Shown piece after piece: positions 24,923 to 33,404 of a stretch of DNA of 58,650 nucleotides. The first letter of the stretch is position 1, and the number at the start of each line of letters is the position of its first letter. The notes beneath the pieces are model-generated. The model was given only the letters and a program-made list of their open reading frames with translations, was not told the DNA's origin and made no database searches. Source of the stretch: an uncultured Prevotellaceae bacterium. Its GTDB lineage: Bacteria > Bacteroidota > Bacteroidia > Bacteroidales > Bacteroidaceae. Both the position numbers and the translations under genes were made by a program. Location of the stretch: positions 1-58,650 of the forward strand of contig CACYQO010000024.1 of NCBI GenBank assembly GCA_902776545.1, read 5' to 3'.

Positions 24923-25597
24923 ATGGGAAGAGCATTTGAATATCGTAAAGCTACAAAGCTGAAGAGATGGGGCCACATGGCCAAGACTTTTACAAAGATC
25001 GGTAAGCAGATCGCTATTGCCGTGAAGGCAGGTGGTCCGGAACCAGAGAACAATCCTGCACTGCGTGCTATCATCGCCAATGCCAAGCGCGAGAACATGC
25101 CGAAGGACAACATCGAGCGTGCCATCAAGAACGCTATGGGTAAGGACCAGAGCGACTACAAGGAGGTGACCTACAACACCACCCGTACAGTGGGTGACGT
25201 GCGCAGCGTCTTCAACAAGTTCAATGGTAATCTGGGTACTCAGGGTTCACTCTCGTTCCTGTTCGATCACAAGGCTGTGTTTACTTTCAAGAAGAAGGAT
25301 GACCTTGATATGGACGAGATGATTCTCGACCTGATTGACTACGGTGTGGAGGATGAGTACGATGAGGACGAGGAGGAGAACAGCATCACTATTTATGGCG
25401 ATCCTTCTTCATTCGGTGCCATTCAGAAACATTTGGAGGAGAATGGTTTCGAGGTGACTGGTGCAGAGTTCACCCGTATCCCCAACGACCTGAAAGATGT
25501 GACAGCTGAGCAGCGTGAGACCATCGACAAGATGGTCGAGAAGCTGGAGGACTTTGATGATGTCCAGACGGTCTACACGAACATGAAACCCGAATAG
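24923..25597 (+). CDS. YebC/PmpR family (TACO1-like) protein
   Basis: This 224-residue protein has the family N-terminus RWGHMAKTFTKIGKQIA, the N-P-A-L-R-A-I-I-x-x-A block and NMPKDNIERAI. Residues ~125-140 are very acidic (YDEDEEENS). The family has been described as DNA-binding regulators, and more recently as ribosome-associated factors that help translate difficult proline-rich sequences. It is probably co-transcribed with pheT. The start begins directly with GRAFEYRKATKLK, slightly different from the enterobacterial AGHSKWAN form, as is usual in Bacteroidota. Confidence 0.93.
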   Translation: MGRAFEYRKATKLKRWGHMAKTFTKIGKQIAIAVKAGGPEPENNPALRAIIANAKRENMPKDNIERAIKNAMGKDQSDYKEVTYNTTRTVGDVRSVFNKFNGNLGTQGSLSFLFDHKAVFTFKKKDDLDMDEMILDLIDYGVEDEYDEDEEENSITIYGDPSSFGAIQKHLEENGFEVTGAEFTRIPNDLKDVTAEQRETIDKMVEKLEDFDDVQTVYTNMKPE

Positions 25598-25614
25598 AAC
25601 TGTATTTTTAAAGA

Positions 25615-25684
25615 CCACGAATTTCACGAATTATTTTGTACTCCATGTTAGTACTTAAATTTGTGAAATTCGTGTAATTCGTGG
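25615..25684. repeat. Dispersed palindromic element, family B
   Basis: CCACGAATTTCACGAATT and its near reverse complement ending GTGTAATTCGTGG flank an A+T-rich centre. It lies between the convergent ends of the YebC gene and a lipoprotein gene and is a likely bidirectional terminator. A half-copy (TTCGTGTAATTTTTGG) is seen near 42577. Confidence 0.75.
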
Positions 25685-25690
25685 TTTCTG

Positions 25691-26077
25691 TTAATAGTCT
25701 TTATCTGTGAATACAAAATCAAGCAACACCTTCTTTGGATCTTTCTCTGAACGATAGGTGTAGGCAAAACGATAGTGGTTGTCTTTGTAGAGTTTGAGCG
25801 TCGTCGTGTTGCGCAGTTCGTTCTTTAGGATATTCGCTGCGTCAAGTTTCTCCACAATACTGTCATTATCGGCAAAGCCAGTTAACCTATAATAATAATG
25901 TAGGGTGTGGGTTTCCCGTTCAAAAGTCAGACTATCGAGGATGGAGTTATTATCCATCTTGGCTGGGCAGTTCTTCCTTGTATACTCTTTCGTCTCCCTC
26001 GCACAACGGTCTTCAAGCGACTCCTGGCAAGCCGCCAATATCAGCAAAAAAGCAGATAATACCCAAAACTTTTTCAT
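25691..26077 (-). CDS. Small hypothetical lipoprotein
   Basis: The 128-residue protein starts MKKFWVLSAFLLILAACQES, a type II signal peptide with lipobox L-A-A-C; Cys is residue 17. The mature part is charged, has a conserved-looking Cys (RKNCPAKMDNNSILDSL) and ends in a strand-rich region (LLDFVFTDKDY). I do not recognise the family. The ATG at 26075-26077 is chosen because the longer frame starts at a TTG that belongs to a TAACTTTGC -7 box (about 26098-26106 on the minus strand). It stands alone between lepA and the YebC gene. Confidence 0.8.
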   Translation of the reverse strand: MKKFWVLSAFLLILAACQESLEDRCARETKEYTRKNCPAKMDNNSILDSLTFERETHTLHYYYRLTGFADNDSIVEKLDAANILKNELRNTTTLKLYKDNHYRFAYTYRSEKDPKKVLLDFVFTDKDY

Positions 26078-26097
26078 AATGAATGCTATTTTTGGAT

Positions 26098-26106
26098 GCA
26101 AAGTTA
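26098..26106 (-). promoter_or_regulatory. -7 element for the small lipoprotein gene
   Basis: TAACTTTGC on the minus strand, about 20 nt before the ATG. It is divergent from the lepA promoter. Confidence 0.5.
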
Positions 26107-26179
26107 CTCAGAAATCTTAAATTTCATCGTGGAAAATCCAAAAAAAAGCAAAAATATCCATAATCCGACGATTTTTTTG

Positions 26180-26188
26180 TACCTTTGC
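26180..26188 (+). promoter_or_regulatory. -7 element of lepA
   Basis: TACCTTTGC lies 22 nt before the lepA ATG. The expected TTTG at -33 is not evident; the upstream region is A+T-rich. Confidence 0.55.
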
Positions 26189-26210
26189 ACTTTAAAGACG
26201 CATAGAATTA

Positions 26211-27992
26211 ATGGATCATATCAGGAATTTCTGTATCATCGCACATATCGACCATGGTAAGTCTACCCTGGCAGACCGGCTATTGGAGTTCACCAAGACT
26301 ATTCAAGTGACGGAAGGACAGATGTTGGACGACATGGATCTGGAACGTGAACGAGGTATTACCATCAAGAGCCACGCCATCCAGATGGAATATATGTATC
26401 AGGGTGAGAAGTATATTCTGAATTTGATCGACACCCCGGGACATGTAGACTTCTCTTACGAGGTATCGCGTTCGATCGCTGCCTGCGAGGGAGCGCTGTT
26501 GGTGGTGGATGCCACCCAGGGCGTACAGGCGCAGACCATCTCGAATCTTTATATGGCTATCGACCATAACCTCGAGATTATTCCCGTCATCAATAAGATT
26601 GATATGCCTTCTGCGATGCCTGATGAGGTGGAGGACGAGATCATCGACCTCATCGGCTGTGACCGTTCTGATATCATACGTGCGTCTGGCAAGACTGGCG
26701 AAGGTGTCGAGGATATCCTGAATGCGGTGGTGGAGCGCATCCCTCATCCAGAAGGAGATCCGGAGGCTCCGCTGCAGGCACTTATCTTCGACTCGGTGTT
26801 CAACTCCTTCCGTGGTATCATTGCCTATTTCAAGATTGTCAATGGTGTGATACATACTGGAGATCTTGTGAAGTTCTTCAATACAGGCATGGAGTATGAT
26901 GCTGATGAGATTGGGGTACTGAAGATGGATATGATTCCCCGAAAGGAATTGCGGACGGGTGATGTAGGCTATATCATCAGTGGCATCAAGAACTCGAAGG
27001 AGGTGAAGGTGGGTGATACCATCACGCATGTCGCCAAGCCCTGTACTGCGGCCATCGAGGGATTCTTGGAGGTGAAGCCGATGGTGTTCGCTGGCGTCTA
27101 TCCCATCGATCCCACGGATTATGAGAACTTGAGGGCCTCTTTGGAGAAGCTACAACTGAATGATGCCTCGCTTACATTCACGCCAGAGTCTTCTGTGGCT
27201 TTGGGATTCGGCTTCCGGTGTGGATTCCTTGGCCTGCTCCACATGGAGATTGTACAGGAACGACTCGACCGGGAATTCGATATGGACGTGATTACCACGG
27301 TTCCCAATGTGTCATATATGTGTTACACTAAACAAGGTGAGGTGAAGGAAGTACATAATCCCTCAGGTCTGCCTGACCTGACGATGATTGAACATATTGA
27401 GGAGCCTTATATCCGGGCCTCCATCATCACGTCAGCAGATTATATCGGACCCATCATGACGCTTTGCCTTGATAAGAGAGGTGAACTGATTGATCAGCAG
27501 TATGTCAGCGGAAACCGTATCGAACTGCACTTCATGCTGCCGTTGGGAGAAATCGTCATCGACTTCTACGACAAACTGAAGTCCATCTCCAAAGGCTATG
27601 CCTCGTTCGACTATCATGTCGATGGCTTCCGTCCCTCGAAGTTGGCAAAGCTCGACATCCTGCTCAATGGAGAACCCGTTGATGCCCTCTCTACACTGAC
27701 ACATCAGGACAATGCCGTCACCTTCGGGCGCAGGATGTGTGAGAAGTTGAAGGAACTGATTCCCCGTCAGCAGTTTGACATCGCTATTCAAGCAGCTATT
27801 GGGGCAAAGATTATTGCCCGTGAGACAGTGAAACAGGTACGCAAGGACGTGACCGCCAAGTGTTATGGCGGTGACGTCAGCCGTAAACGCAAACTGTTGG
27901 AGAAACAGAAGCGTGGTAAGAAACGTATGAAACAGATCGGTAATGTGGAAGTGCCTCAGAAGGCCTTCCTCGCTGTTCTGAAACTCGACTAA
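26211..27992 (+). CDS. lepA: Elongation factor 4 (LepA)
   Basis: This 593-residue translational GTPase acts on stalled ribosomes (back-translocation/biogenesis role). The GTPase motifs AHIDHGKST (G1), RGITIKS (G2), DTPGHVDF (G3) and NKIDMPSA (G4) are present. The C-terminal LepA-specific domain ends [23 protein letters not shown], the diagnostic tail. Length and order are standard. It is monocistronic with a -7 box just upstream; the Crp/Fnr gene begins 52 nt later. Confidence 0.98.
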   Translation: MDHIRNFCIIAHIDHGKSTLADRLLEFTKTIQVTEGQMLDDMDLERERGITIKSHAIQMEYMYQGEKYILNLIDTPGHVDFSYEVSRSIAACEGALLVVDATQGVQAQTISNLYMAIDHNLEIIPVINKIDMPSAMPDEVEDEIIDLIGCDRSDIIRASGKTGEGVEDILNAVVERIPHPEGDPEAPLQALIFDSVFNSFRGIIAYFKIVNGVIHTGDLVKFFNTGMEYDADEIGVLKMDMIPRKELRTGDVGYIISGIKNSKEVKVGDTITHVAKPCTAAIEGFLEVKPMVFAGVYPIDPTDYENLRASLEKLQLNDASLTFTPESSVALGFGFRCGFLGLLHMEIVQERLDREFDMDVITTVPNVSYMCYTKQGEVKEVHNPSGLPDLTMIEHIEEPYIRASIITSADYIGPIMTLCLDKRGELIDQQYVSGNRIELHFMLPLGEIVIDFYDKLKSISKGYASFDYHVDGFRPSKLAKLDILLNGEPVDALSTLTHQDNAVTFGRRMCEKLKELIPRQQFDIAIQAAIGAKIIARETVKQVRKDVTAKCYGGDVSRKRKLLEKQKRGKKRMKQIGNVEVPQKAFLAVLKLD

Positions 27993-28044
27993 TCATTTGA
28001 AATCTAAATAGTAAATCGAAAATCCGTAAATTGATAATTACTCT

Positions 28045-28644
28045 ATGCCGAACATCGCTATTACAACCAGAGACGTGGCTCGTGAATTAGCCAGACGCTA
28101 CAGCACAATGACTCATGATGAGTTGGATTTACTCGAGAGCATCCTTGTGCCGATGAAATTTGCCAAGAACGAACTGATCCTGAAAGAGGGTGAGACGTGT
28201 ACGAACATCTATTGGGTCGTCAAAGGTCTCGTCCGTCAGTTCTATTTCAAGAACGATAAGGAACTGACGGAATACATGGCGACGGAGAACAGCATCGTGA
28301 TGTGTATCGAGAGCCTGTTCATGGAACAGCCCACTCGTCTGCAGATCAAGGCTATAGAACCTACCGTTATGATTGCCATGCCAAAGGCAGAATTGGAGGC
28401 TGTGGCCATGAAGAGCGTGAACATCCAGATCCTCTATCGTAAGATTCTGGAGGAATCACTTATCCTTAGCCAGCACCATGCCGACATGCTTCGTTTTGAG
28501 AGTGCACAGGACCGTTATCAGAAACTTGTCAAGGATCAACCCCAATTGGTACTTCGTGCCCCGTTGGTCTATATTGCCAGTTATCTCCAGATGACGCCAG
28601 AGACACTCTCCCGTGTTCGTACGGCAGCTCTCCTGGAAAAATGA
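28045..28644 (+). CDS. Crp/Fnr family transcriptional regulator
   Basis: The 199-residue protein has an N-terminal cyclic-nucleotide-binding-like beta-roll (about 35-130; LILKEGETCTNIYWVVKGLVRQFYF) and a short C-terminal region with PLVYIASYLQMTPETLSRVR, a winged-helix recognition segment. No Fe-S cysteine cluster is visible, so it is unlike true Fnr. The TGA stop (28642-28644) lies inside the stem of a strong terminator hairpin. The targets are unknown. Confidence 0.9.
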   Translation: MPNIAITTRDVARELARRYSTMTHDELDLLESILVPMKFAKNELILKEGETCTNIYWVVKGLVRQFYFKNDKELTEYMATENSIVMCIESLFMEQPTRLQIKAIEPTVMIAMPKAELEAVAMKSVNIQILYRKILEESLILSQHHADMLRFESAQDRYQKLVKDQPQLVLRAPLVYIASYLQMTPETLSRVRTAALLEK

Positions 28645-28678
28645 AATCATCCCGCCAGTCGGCGGGATGATTTCATTT
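28639..28678. terminator. Bidirectional terminator containing both stop codons
   Basis: An 18-bp perfect stem (AAATGAAATCATCCCGCC and its complement) with a 4-nt loop AGTC. It lies between the convergent Crp/Fnr and tandem-ABC genes. The TGA of the first and the TAA of the second both overlap the stem, so the genes end within the same hairpin. Confidence 0.92.
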
Positions 28679-30128
28679 AGTGTCTTTCCAAATAGAGGGC
28701 GTGGTCGATGCAACGTGGCAGCTCTTCCTGATAATGCGTCACGTAGATCAACGTTTTCTCCGGATCCTGACAGTATTCATCCACCCGGTCTTTCACCATC
28801 CTCCGGTTCACATCGTCCAGACCATGCAAGGGCTCGTCGAGAATCAACAGACTGGGTTCCTTGACGAAGGCACGGGCTACGAGAATCAGTCTCTGTTCTC
28901 CGCTTGACATCTCGCGGAAATTCCTATCTGCCAGATGACCAATACCAAAGATGTTGAGCCATTTCTTGCACTGTGCTTGTTCTGCCTCGTTGGGTTTGAC
29001 ATACAGTCCGACAGTATCTTTCAGTCCACTGGCCACAATCTGTATCGCAGGGATATTCTGCTTATAGCTGCGGTGCATCTCTGGTGACACATAGCCGATA
29101 TGTTTCTTGATGTCCCAGATGCTCTCGCCTGATCCTCTCTTATGTCCGAACAATGAAATATCACAGGCATAACTCTGTGGATTATCTGCACAGACCAACG
29201 AGAGTAGGGTAGACTTCCCGCTGCCATTCTGTCCGGATAGCGACCAGTGCTCTCCCTTCCTCACCGTCCAGTCGAGGTCCTTCAATATAATCCTTGCCCC
29301 ATACCGTATGGTGACGTGGTTGAACCGGATAATCTCTCGAGGAAGGAGGAAGGAGGAAGGAGGAATGAGATTACTTTCGAGGGAGTTATGAGTCGCAGGA
29401 GTATTCTCCTTCCTCCTTCCTCCTTCCTCCTTCCTCGAAACTTTCGGCATCACCTTCATCTCTTTCACCTCTACGATATGCGTGATAAACTCCGGTATCT
29501 CGTCAGTCTTGGCGAGGACAAGGATGATCTGCAGTCCCTGTTCTTTCGCCAACATCGTCAGGAGCTCTTTCAACTGGTCACGTGTCTGGGCATCGAGGCC
29601 GATAAACGGATTGTCCATGATCAGCACCCTCGGATTCGTAAACAACGATGCTGCGAGTTTGTATTTCCTCAGTTCCCCGCTTGACAGGAGGATGATATAT
29701 TTGTCCAACAGACCTTCTAAATGGAACAACTCATAGAGATGCTTTTGTAAGGCACGCCTCGTAGGGGTGTCCTCACCAGCCAACTGATATGCCTCTTCGA
29801 GTTTCTGGCCGACGGTAGGTGTCTCCTCATCAATCTCCATCTGGTTCCAACGCTGTTGCAGGAAGTACGTACGGTCGTTATCCCCACCGTAAGTGTCTCG
29901 GAATGAGATGTGTTTCAAGTTGTCGTATGGCTCGTCGAAACCGTATCTCACCATATCAGGGAAGGCAGGGTGACGACCTGTCAACAGATCGACGAACATA
30001 CTCTTTCCTGCCCCGTTCCTGCCCACGATAGCGATATGCTCACCTTCCTCCATACAGAAGTTCACGGGTTCCGCCATGCTCCACTCAGGCTTCCTCGCCC
30101 TCGCATTAATTAGTTCAATCGTCTTCAT
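28677..30128 (-). CDS. Tandem ABC ATPase (ModF/PhrA-like) with repeat-derived linker
   Basis: This 483-residue soluble protein has two ABC domains. Domain 1 has Walker A GRNGAGKS at 36-43, signature LSSGE at 148-152 and a Walker B with MDNP at 171-174, where the catalytic Glu is replaced by Asn. Domain 2 has GQNGSGKS at 299-306, MSSGEQR and LILDEPLHGLD. There are no membrane segments. Residues ~232-264 between the domains (RKEEGGRRKENTPATHN then SSFLLPRE) are encoded by a palindromic element that also occurs in the FeoA-FeoB linker. The family includes ModF and photorepair PhrA; the real role is unclear. The ATG at 30126-30128 is preferred over an upstream TTG in a repeat. Confidence 0.88.
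   Translation of the reverse strand: MKTIELINARARKPEWSMAEPVNFCMEEGEHIAIVGRNGAGKSMFVDLLTGRHPAFPDMVRYGFDEPYDNLKHISFRDTYGGDNDRTYFLQQRWNQMEIDEETPTVGQKLEEAYQLAGEDTPTRRALQKHLYELFHLEGLLDKYIILLSSGELRKYKLAASLFTNPRVLIMDNPFIGLDAQTRDQLKELLTMLAKEQGLQIILVLAKTDEIPEFITHIVEVKEMKVMPKVSRKEEGGRRKENTPATHNSLESNLIPPSSFLLPREIIRFNHVTIRYGARIILKDLDWTVRKGEHWSLSGQNGSGKSTLLSLVCADNPQSYACDISLFGHKRGSGESIWDIKKHIGYVSPEMHRSYKQNIPAIQIVASGLKDTVGLYVKPNEAEQAQCKKWLNIFGIGHLADRNFREMSSGEQRLILVARAFVKEPSLLILDEPLHGLDDVNRRMVKDRVDEYCQDPEKTLIYVTHYQEELPRCIDHALYLERH
29338..29437. repeat. In-frame palindromic element in the tandem-ABC gene
   Basis: Left arm CGAGGAAGGAGGAAGGAGGAA... (29338-29365) and right arm (29410-29437) are a perfect 28-bp inverted repeat. 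The centre between them includes a 43-nt block (29367-29409) that matches a block in feoAB at 34 of 43 positions. The whole element is read through in frame between the two ATPase domains. Confidence 0.9.
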
Positions 30129-30145
30129 ACTTGGTTTATTCTTTT

Positions 30146-30207
30146 GCAACGGACTACACGACTTTAGGACTTTTCTCAGTATAGTCCTTTAGTCCTGTAG
30201 TCCGTTG
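30146..30207. repeat. Dispersed palindromic element, family A, copy 4
   Basis: Left arm GCAACGGACTACACGACTTT, right arm ending CCTGTAGTCCGTTGC, with a short A+T-rich centre. It fills the gap between ruvC and the tandem-ABC gene on the minus strand. Confidence 0.85.
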
Positions 30208-30212
30208 CTAAA

Positions 30213-30767
30213 TTATTTCTTCACTTTTTCAGGATTCTTGTTCACGAAGTCCTTCCAACCACGGTACTTCACGTCACTCTCAGGCTTACCGGCCTGCATG
30301 AAGTGGCAATAGGCCGCAGCAAGTGCATCCGTCGCATCCATGAACTTCGACATCTCCTCATTGGGAATCTTCAACAGCCGCTGCAACATCCCAGCAACCT
30401 GTTCCTTCGAGGCATTGCCATTACCCGTCAGTGCCATCTTGATTTTCATCGGCGCGTATTCATGGATAGGTACCCCATGATGGATGGCAGCAGCTATAGC
30501 CACACCTTGGGCACGTCCTAACTTCAACATCGACTGCACGTTCTTTCCGAAGAAAGGCGCCTCAATAGCCATCTCGTCAGGCAGATAGCCATCAATGACA
30601 CCCGTCACTCGCTCAAAGATATGTCCGAGTTTCAGGTAACCATCAGCAAACTTCCGCAGGTCGATGACACCCATGGTCATCATCTGCGCCTTGCCGTCCT
30701 TCACCTTCAGCAGCCCGTAGCCCATCAGGTTTGTGCCAGGGTCAATGCCCAATATGATCTTCTCCAT
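30213..30767 (-). CDS. ruvC: Holliday junction endonuclease RuvC
   Basis: The 184-residue resolvase cleaves Holliday junctions with RuvAB. The N-terminal [16 protein letters not shown] carries the first catalytic Asp, [19 protein letters not shown] the Glu, and [13 protein letters not shown] the C-terminal acidic pair. Length is slightly longer than in E. coli, with a basic tail ([14 protein letters not shown]). A full promoter lies inside the 3' end of feoAB, so ruvC can be expressed on its own. Confidence 0.97.
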   Translation of the reverse strand: MEKIILGIDPGTNLMGYGLLKVKDGKAQMMTMGVIDLRKFADGYLKLGHIFERVTGVIDGYLPDEMAIEAPFFGKNVQSMLKLGRAQGVAIAAAIHHGVPIHEYAPMKIKMALTGNGNASKEQVAGMLQRLLKIPNEEMSKFMDATDALAAAYCHFMQAGKPESDVKYRGWKDFVNKNPEKVKK

Positions 30768-30774
30768 ATCGGGT

Positions 30775-30807
30775 GCAAAATTACGAATTTAATTTGGATT
30801 ATGCAAA
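30775..30807 (-). promoter_or_regulatory. Promoter of ruvC
   Basis: On the minus strand TTTG (30804-30807), 20 nt, TAATTTTGC (30775-30783). It overlaps the last codons of the feoAB fusion gene. Confidence 0.7.
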
Positions 30808-33294
30808 TAATCCTCCGATTTGATAGACCAGCGCACTCGCAATCCAAGCAACGATAGTCGTATAGACAGCAGCGAAGCCTGACCAGCGCCAGGAGCCCGT
30901 TTCGTTCCTGATGGCGGCGATGGTGGCGATGCAGGGGAAATACAATAATATAAATATAAGGTACGCGTACGCGATAAGCGGCGTGATGCCCTCCTGAAGC
31001 ATGACCTGACGCAGGTGGGTGTATTTCTCCGAGTCATCTGAGAATTCTGAGTCATCTGAGAACGAGTCATCACCTGAGTAGAGCACACCAATCGTTGAGG
31101 CCACAATCTCCTTGGCACCGATACCAGCTATCAGACTGACGTCGAGCTTCCAGTTGAATCCCTGTGGTGAGAAGACGGGTTCGATGGTCTTACCCATGCG
31201 GCCGATATAGCTCTGCTCTTGTTGCTGTTCACGGCTAAGGCTCTCATTGTGCGGGAAATAGCCGAGTGCCCATACGATGCAGGAGGCCACGAGAATGATA
31301 CCCCCCATCTTCTTCAGATACTCCTTTCCCTTCTCCCACGTGTGGCGCCAGATGGCTTTTGGTGTCGGCCAACGGTAGGGTGGAAGTTCCATTACGAAAG
31401 GTGTATCCTCACCTTTGATGACCAACGAGGAGAATATCTTGCTGATAATGACCGACATCAGAATGCCGATGGCATAAAGCGACAGCAGCACCCACGAACG
31501 GTATTGCAGCGAAAAGAACGTGCCGGCAATCATAATATAGATAGGTAGGCGTGCCGAACAACTCATAAACGGCAGGATCATCATCGTGATAATCCTCGAT
31601 CTGCGGCTTTCGATGGTACGGGTGGCCATCACGGCAGGGACATTACAGCCGAATCCCATGATCAACGGAATGAACGACTTGCCGTGTAGTCCCATCTTGT
31701 GCATCAGTTTGTCCATGATGAAGGCGGCACGAGCCATATACCCGGAGTCCTCCATCAGCGAGATGAAGAAATAGAGGATGAGAATCTGGGGCAGAAACAC
31801 AATCACGCTGCCCACACCGCCGATGACACCGTCCACGAGCATCGCTTTCAATGGTCCGTCAGGCATTGTCGTGCTGACCTTATCACCTATCCATCCCACA
31901 AACCATTCAATCCAGTCCATTGGATACTGGCCCAGTGAGAATGTGGTCTCGAACATCACATAGAGCAATAGGAAAAATATAGGGAAACCGAAATACTTAT
32001 GTGAGAGTATCCAATCGATACTGTGGGTGACGCGATAGGTGTCCTCTTTCGTGCCCGTCTTGAATTCCGCTTCCTTCAGCGCACCACGGATGAAACCGTA
32101 CTTCGCATCCATGATGGCTGTTTCTGAGTCGTTGTCTGTCTCCTCCATGACACGGGTCGAGGCCTTGTCACGGGCATGAGTCAAGTTGTGGAAGTCTTTC
32201 ATGCGGTTCTCACCGGCCATATGCTTGCCTAAGTAGTCGAGCACTTGACTATCATGCTCCAACAGTTTGATGGCCAGATAACGGGTAGAGTAGTGCTGGG
32301 TGATATGCTCATCGGCCTTCAGGTATTTCTGGATGTGGGCGATACCGTCCTCAATTTCATGACCGTAGTTGATATGCAGGTGTCGCGAGGCCTTGCTGGT
32401 TCCCTCGTACACCTGGATGACGGACTTGAACAGTTCCTTCACGCCCATACCACTCTTAAACGAGGTGGGAATCATCGGAATACCGAACAGACGACTCAGC
32501 GTGTCGATATTCACCTGGTCACCGCGTCGTTCAAATTCATCGTACATGTTCAGGGCACAGACCATCCGGATGTTCATATCCACGAGTTGGGTGGTCAGGT
32601 AGAGGTTACGCTCCAGGTTCGAGGCGTCAATCACATTGATCACCACGTCGGGCATTTTCTCCGTCAGATGCTCTCTCACGTAGAGTTCTTCTGGAGAGTA
32701 ACAGCTCAGCGAGTAGGTGCCAGGAAGGTCTGTCAGGTTGAAATCATAGCCGAACATTGAGGCGTGGGCCTCTGTGGCATCGACGGTCACACCAGAGTAG
32801 TTGCCCACATGACCGTGTGCTCCTGAGGCATAATTGAACAGAGAGGTCTTGCCACAGTTGGGGTTACCCACCAGTGCCACATTGATCGTTCGGCGCTCCC
32901 TCATGGCAATATGCTGTAGGTAGTCGTCCGGATGCTCCGAGGGATTGATAGGAGTGTGGAGTGAGGAGTGAGGAGTGAGATTACCTTCTAAAGGATTATG
33001 AGTTGCAGGAGTATCCTCTTTCCTCTTTCCTCCTTCCTCCTTCCTCGAATTACCCTCCTCACTCCACGAATTACCGCTTACCACTTCAATGTTGTCGGCC
33101 TCCTGGTGTCTCAGGCTCACCTCATACCCCATCAGTTTATATTTCACAGGATCCTGCAGAGGTGCATTTAGCAGTACCTCCACCTCCTGTCCCTTGATGA
33201 ATCCCATCTCAATAATCCTTTTCCGGAATCCACCATGTCCTAACACCTTGACGATTATGCCTTTCTCGCCCGTCTTCAGCTCTGATAACTTCAT
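30799..33294 (-). CDS. feoB: FeoA-FeoB fusion ferrous iron transporter
   Basis: This 831-residue inner-membrane Fe(II) transporter has FeoA fused in front, as in other Bacteroidales. The FeoA SH3-like domain covers 1-74, the GTPase follows with GNPNCGKTSLFN (143-154) and DLPGTYSLS, and the Gate/core membrane region fills the C-terminal half. Linker residues ~77-116 include RKEEGGKRKEDTPATHN, encoded by a palindromic element shared with the tandem-ABC gene. A second loop near the C-terminus holds a short tandem repeat (SDDSFSDDSEFSDDSEKY). The ATG at 33292-33294 is chosen; a longer frame reads through the -7 box. Palindromes upstream suggest metal- or redox-dependent control. Confidence 0.95.
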   Translation of the reverse strand: MKLSELKTGEKGIIVKVLGHGGFRKRIIEMGFIKGQEVEVLLNAPLQDPVKYKLMGYEVSLRHQEADNIEVVSGNSWSEEGNSRKEEGGKRKEDTPATHNPLEGNLTPHSSLHTPINPSEHPDDYLQHIAMRERRTINVALVGNPNCGKTSLFNYASGAHGHVGNYSGVTVDATEAHASMFGYDFNLTDLPGTYSLSCYSPEELYVREHLTEKMPDVVINVIDASNLERNLYLTTQLVDMNIRMVCALNMYDEFERRGDQVNIDTLSRLFGIPMIPTSFKSGMGVKELFKSVIQVYEGTSKASRHLHINYGHEIEDGIAHIQKYLKADEHITQHYSTRYLAIKLLEHDSQVLDYLGKHMAGENRMKDFHNLTHARDKASTRVMEETDNDSETAIMDAKYGFIRGALKEAEFKTGTKEDTYRVTHSIDWILSHKYFGFPIFFLLLYVMFETTFSLGQYPMDWIEWFVGWIGDKVSTTMPDGPLKAMLVDGVIGGVGSVIVFLPQILILYFFISLMEDSGYMARAAFIMDKLMHKMGLHGKSFIPLIMGFGCNVPAVMATRTIESRRSRIITMMILPFMSCSARLPIYIMIAGTFFSLQYRSWVLLSLYAIGILMSVIISKIFSSLVIKGEDTPFVMELPPYRWPTPKAIWRHTWEKGKEYLKKMGGIILVASCIVWALGYFPHNESLSREQQQEQSYIGRMGKTIEPVFSPQGFNWKLDVSLIAGIGAKEIVASTIGVLYSGDDSFSDDSEFSDDSEKYTHLRQVMLQEGITPLIAYAYLIFILLYFPCIATIAAIRNETGSWRWSGFAAVYTTIVAWIASALVYQIGGLFA
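31031..31078. repeat. Short tandem repeat in feoAB
   Basis: About two and a half copies of an 18-nt unit (GAGTCATCTGAGAATTCT) encode a Ser/Asp-rich loop. It is in frame and likely lengthens a surface loop. Confidence 0.7.
32951..33066. repeat. In-frame palindromic element in the feoAB linker
   Basis: GGAGTGTGGAGTGAGGAGTG... on the left and TCCTCACTCCAC on the right bracket a centre containing a 43-nt block from 32977. This block is shared with the tandem-ABC element at 34 of 43 positions. The right side also contains TTTCCTCCTTCCTCCTTCCTCG as in the ABC copy. It encodes the FeoA-FeoB linker in the same frame as in the ABC gene. Confidence 0.85.
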
Positions 33295-33326
33295 TTTCTT
33301 ATCTGCAGTTCTTTTCTTTTTCAGCT

Positions 33327-33335
33327 GCAAAGGTA
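33327..33335 (-). promoter_or_regulatory. -7 element of feoAB
   Basis: TACCTTTGC on the minus strand, about 32 nt before the feoAB ATG. The -33 position is occupied by the palindromes at 33347-33373. Confidence 0.65.
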
Positions 33336-33346
33336 CATAAAAAAAC

Positions 33347-33373
33347 TTGCAACCGGGTTGCAACCGGTTGCAA
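33347..33373. promoter_or_regulatory. Overlapping palindromes, probable operator of feoAB
   Basis: TTGCAACCGGGTTGCAA (33347-33363) and TTGCAACCGGTTGCAA (33358-33373) are two perfect dyads sharing a TTGCAA half-site. They lie over the expected -33 region of the feoAB promoter. This is a typical place for a repressor of iron uptake; which regulator binds is not known. Confidence 0.65.
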
Positions 33374-33404
33374 ATTTTCTAAAATACCTAAAAAAGAGGA
33401 TAGA

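Noticed and set aside
24074-24976. 300-residue open frame antisense to pheT
   Set aside because: Same reason: complete overlap with a conserved gene and no recognisable domain.
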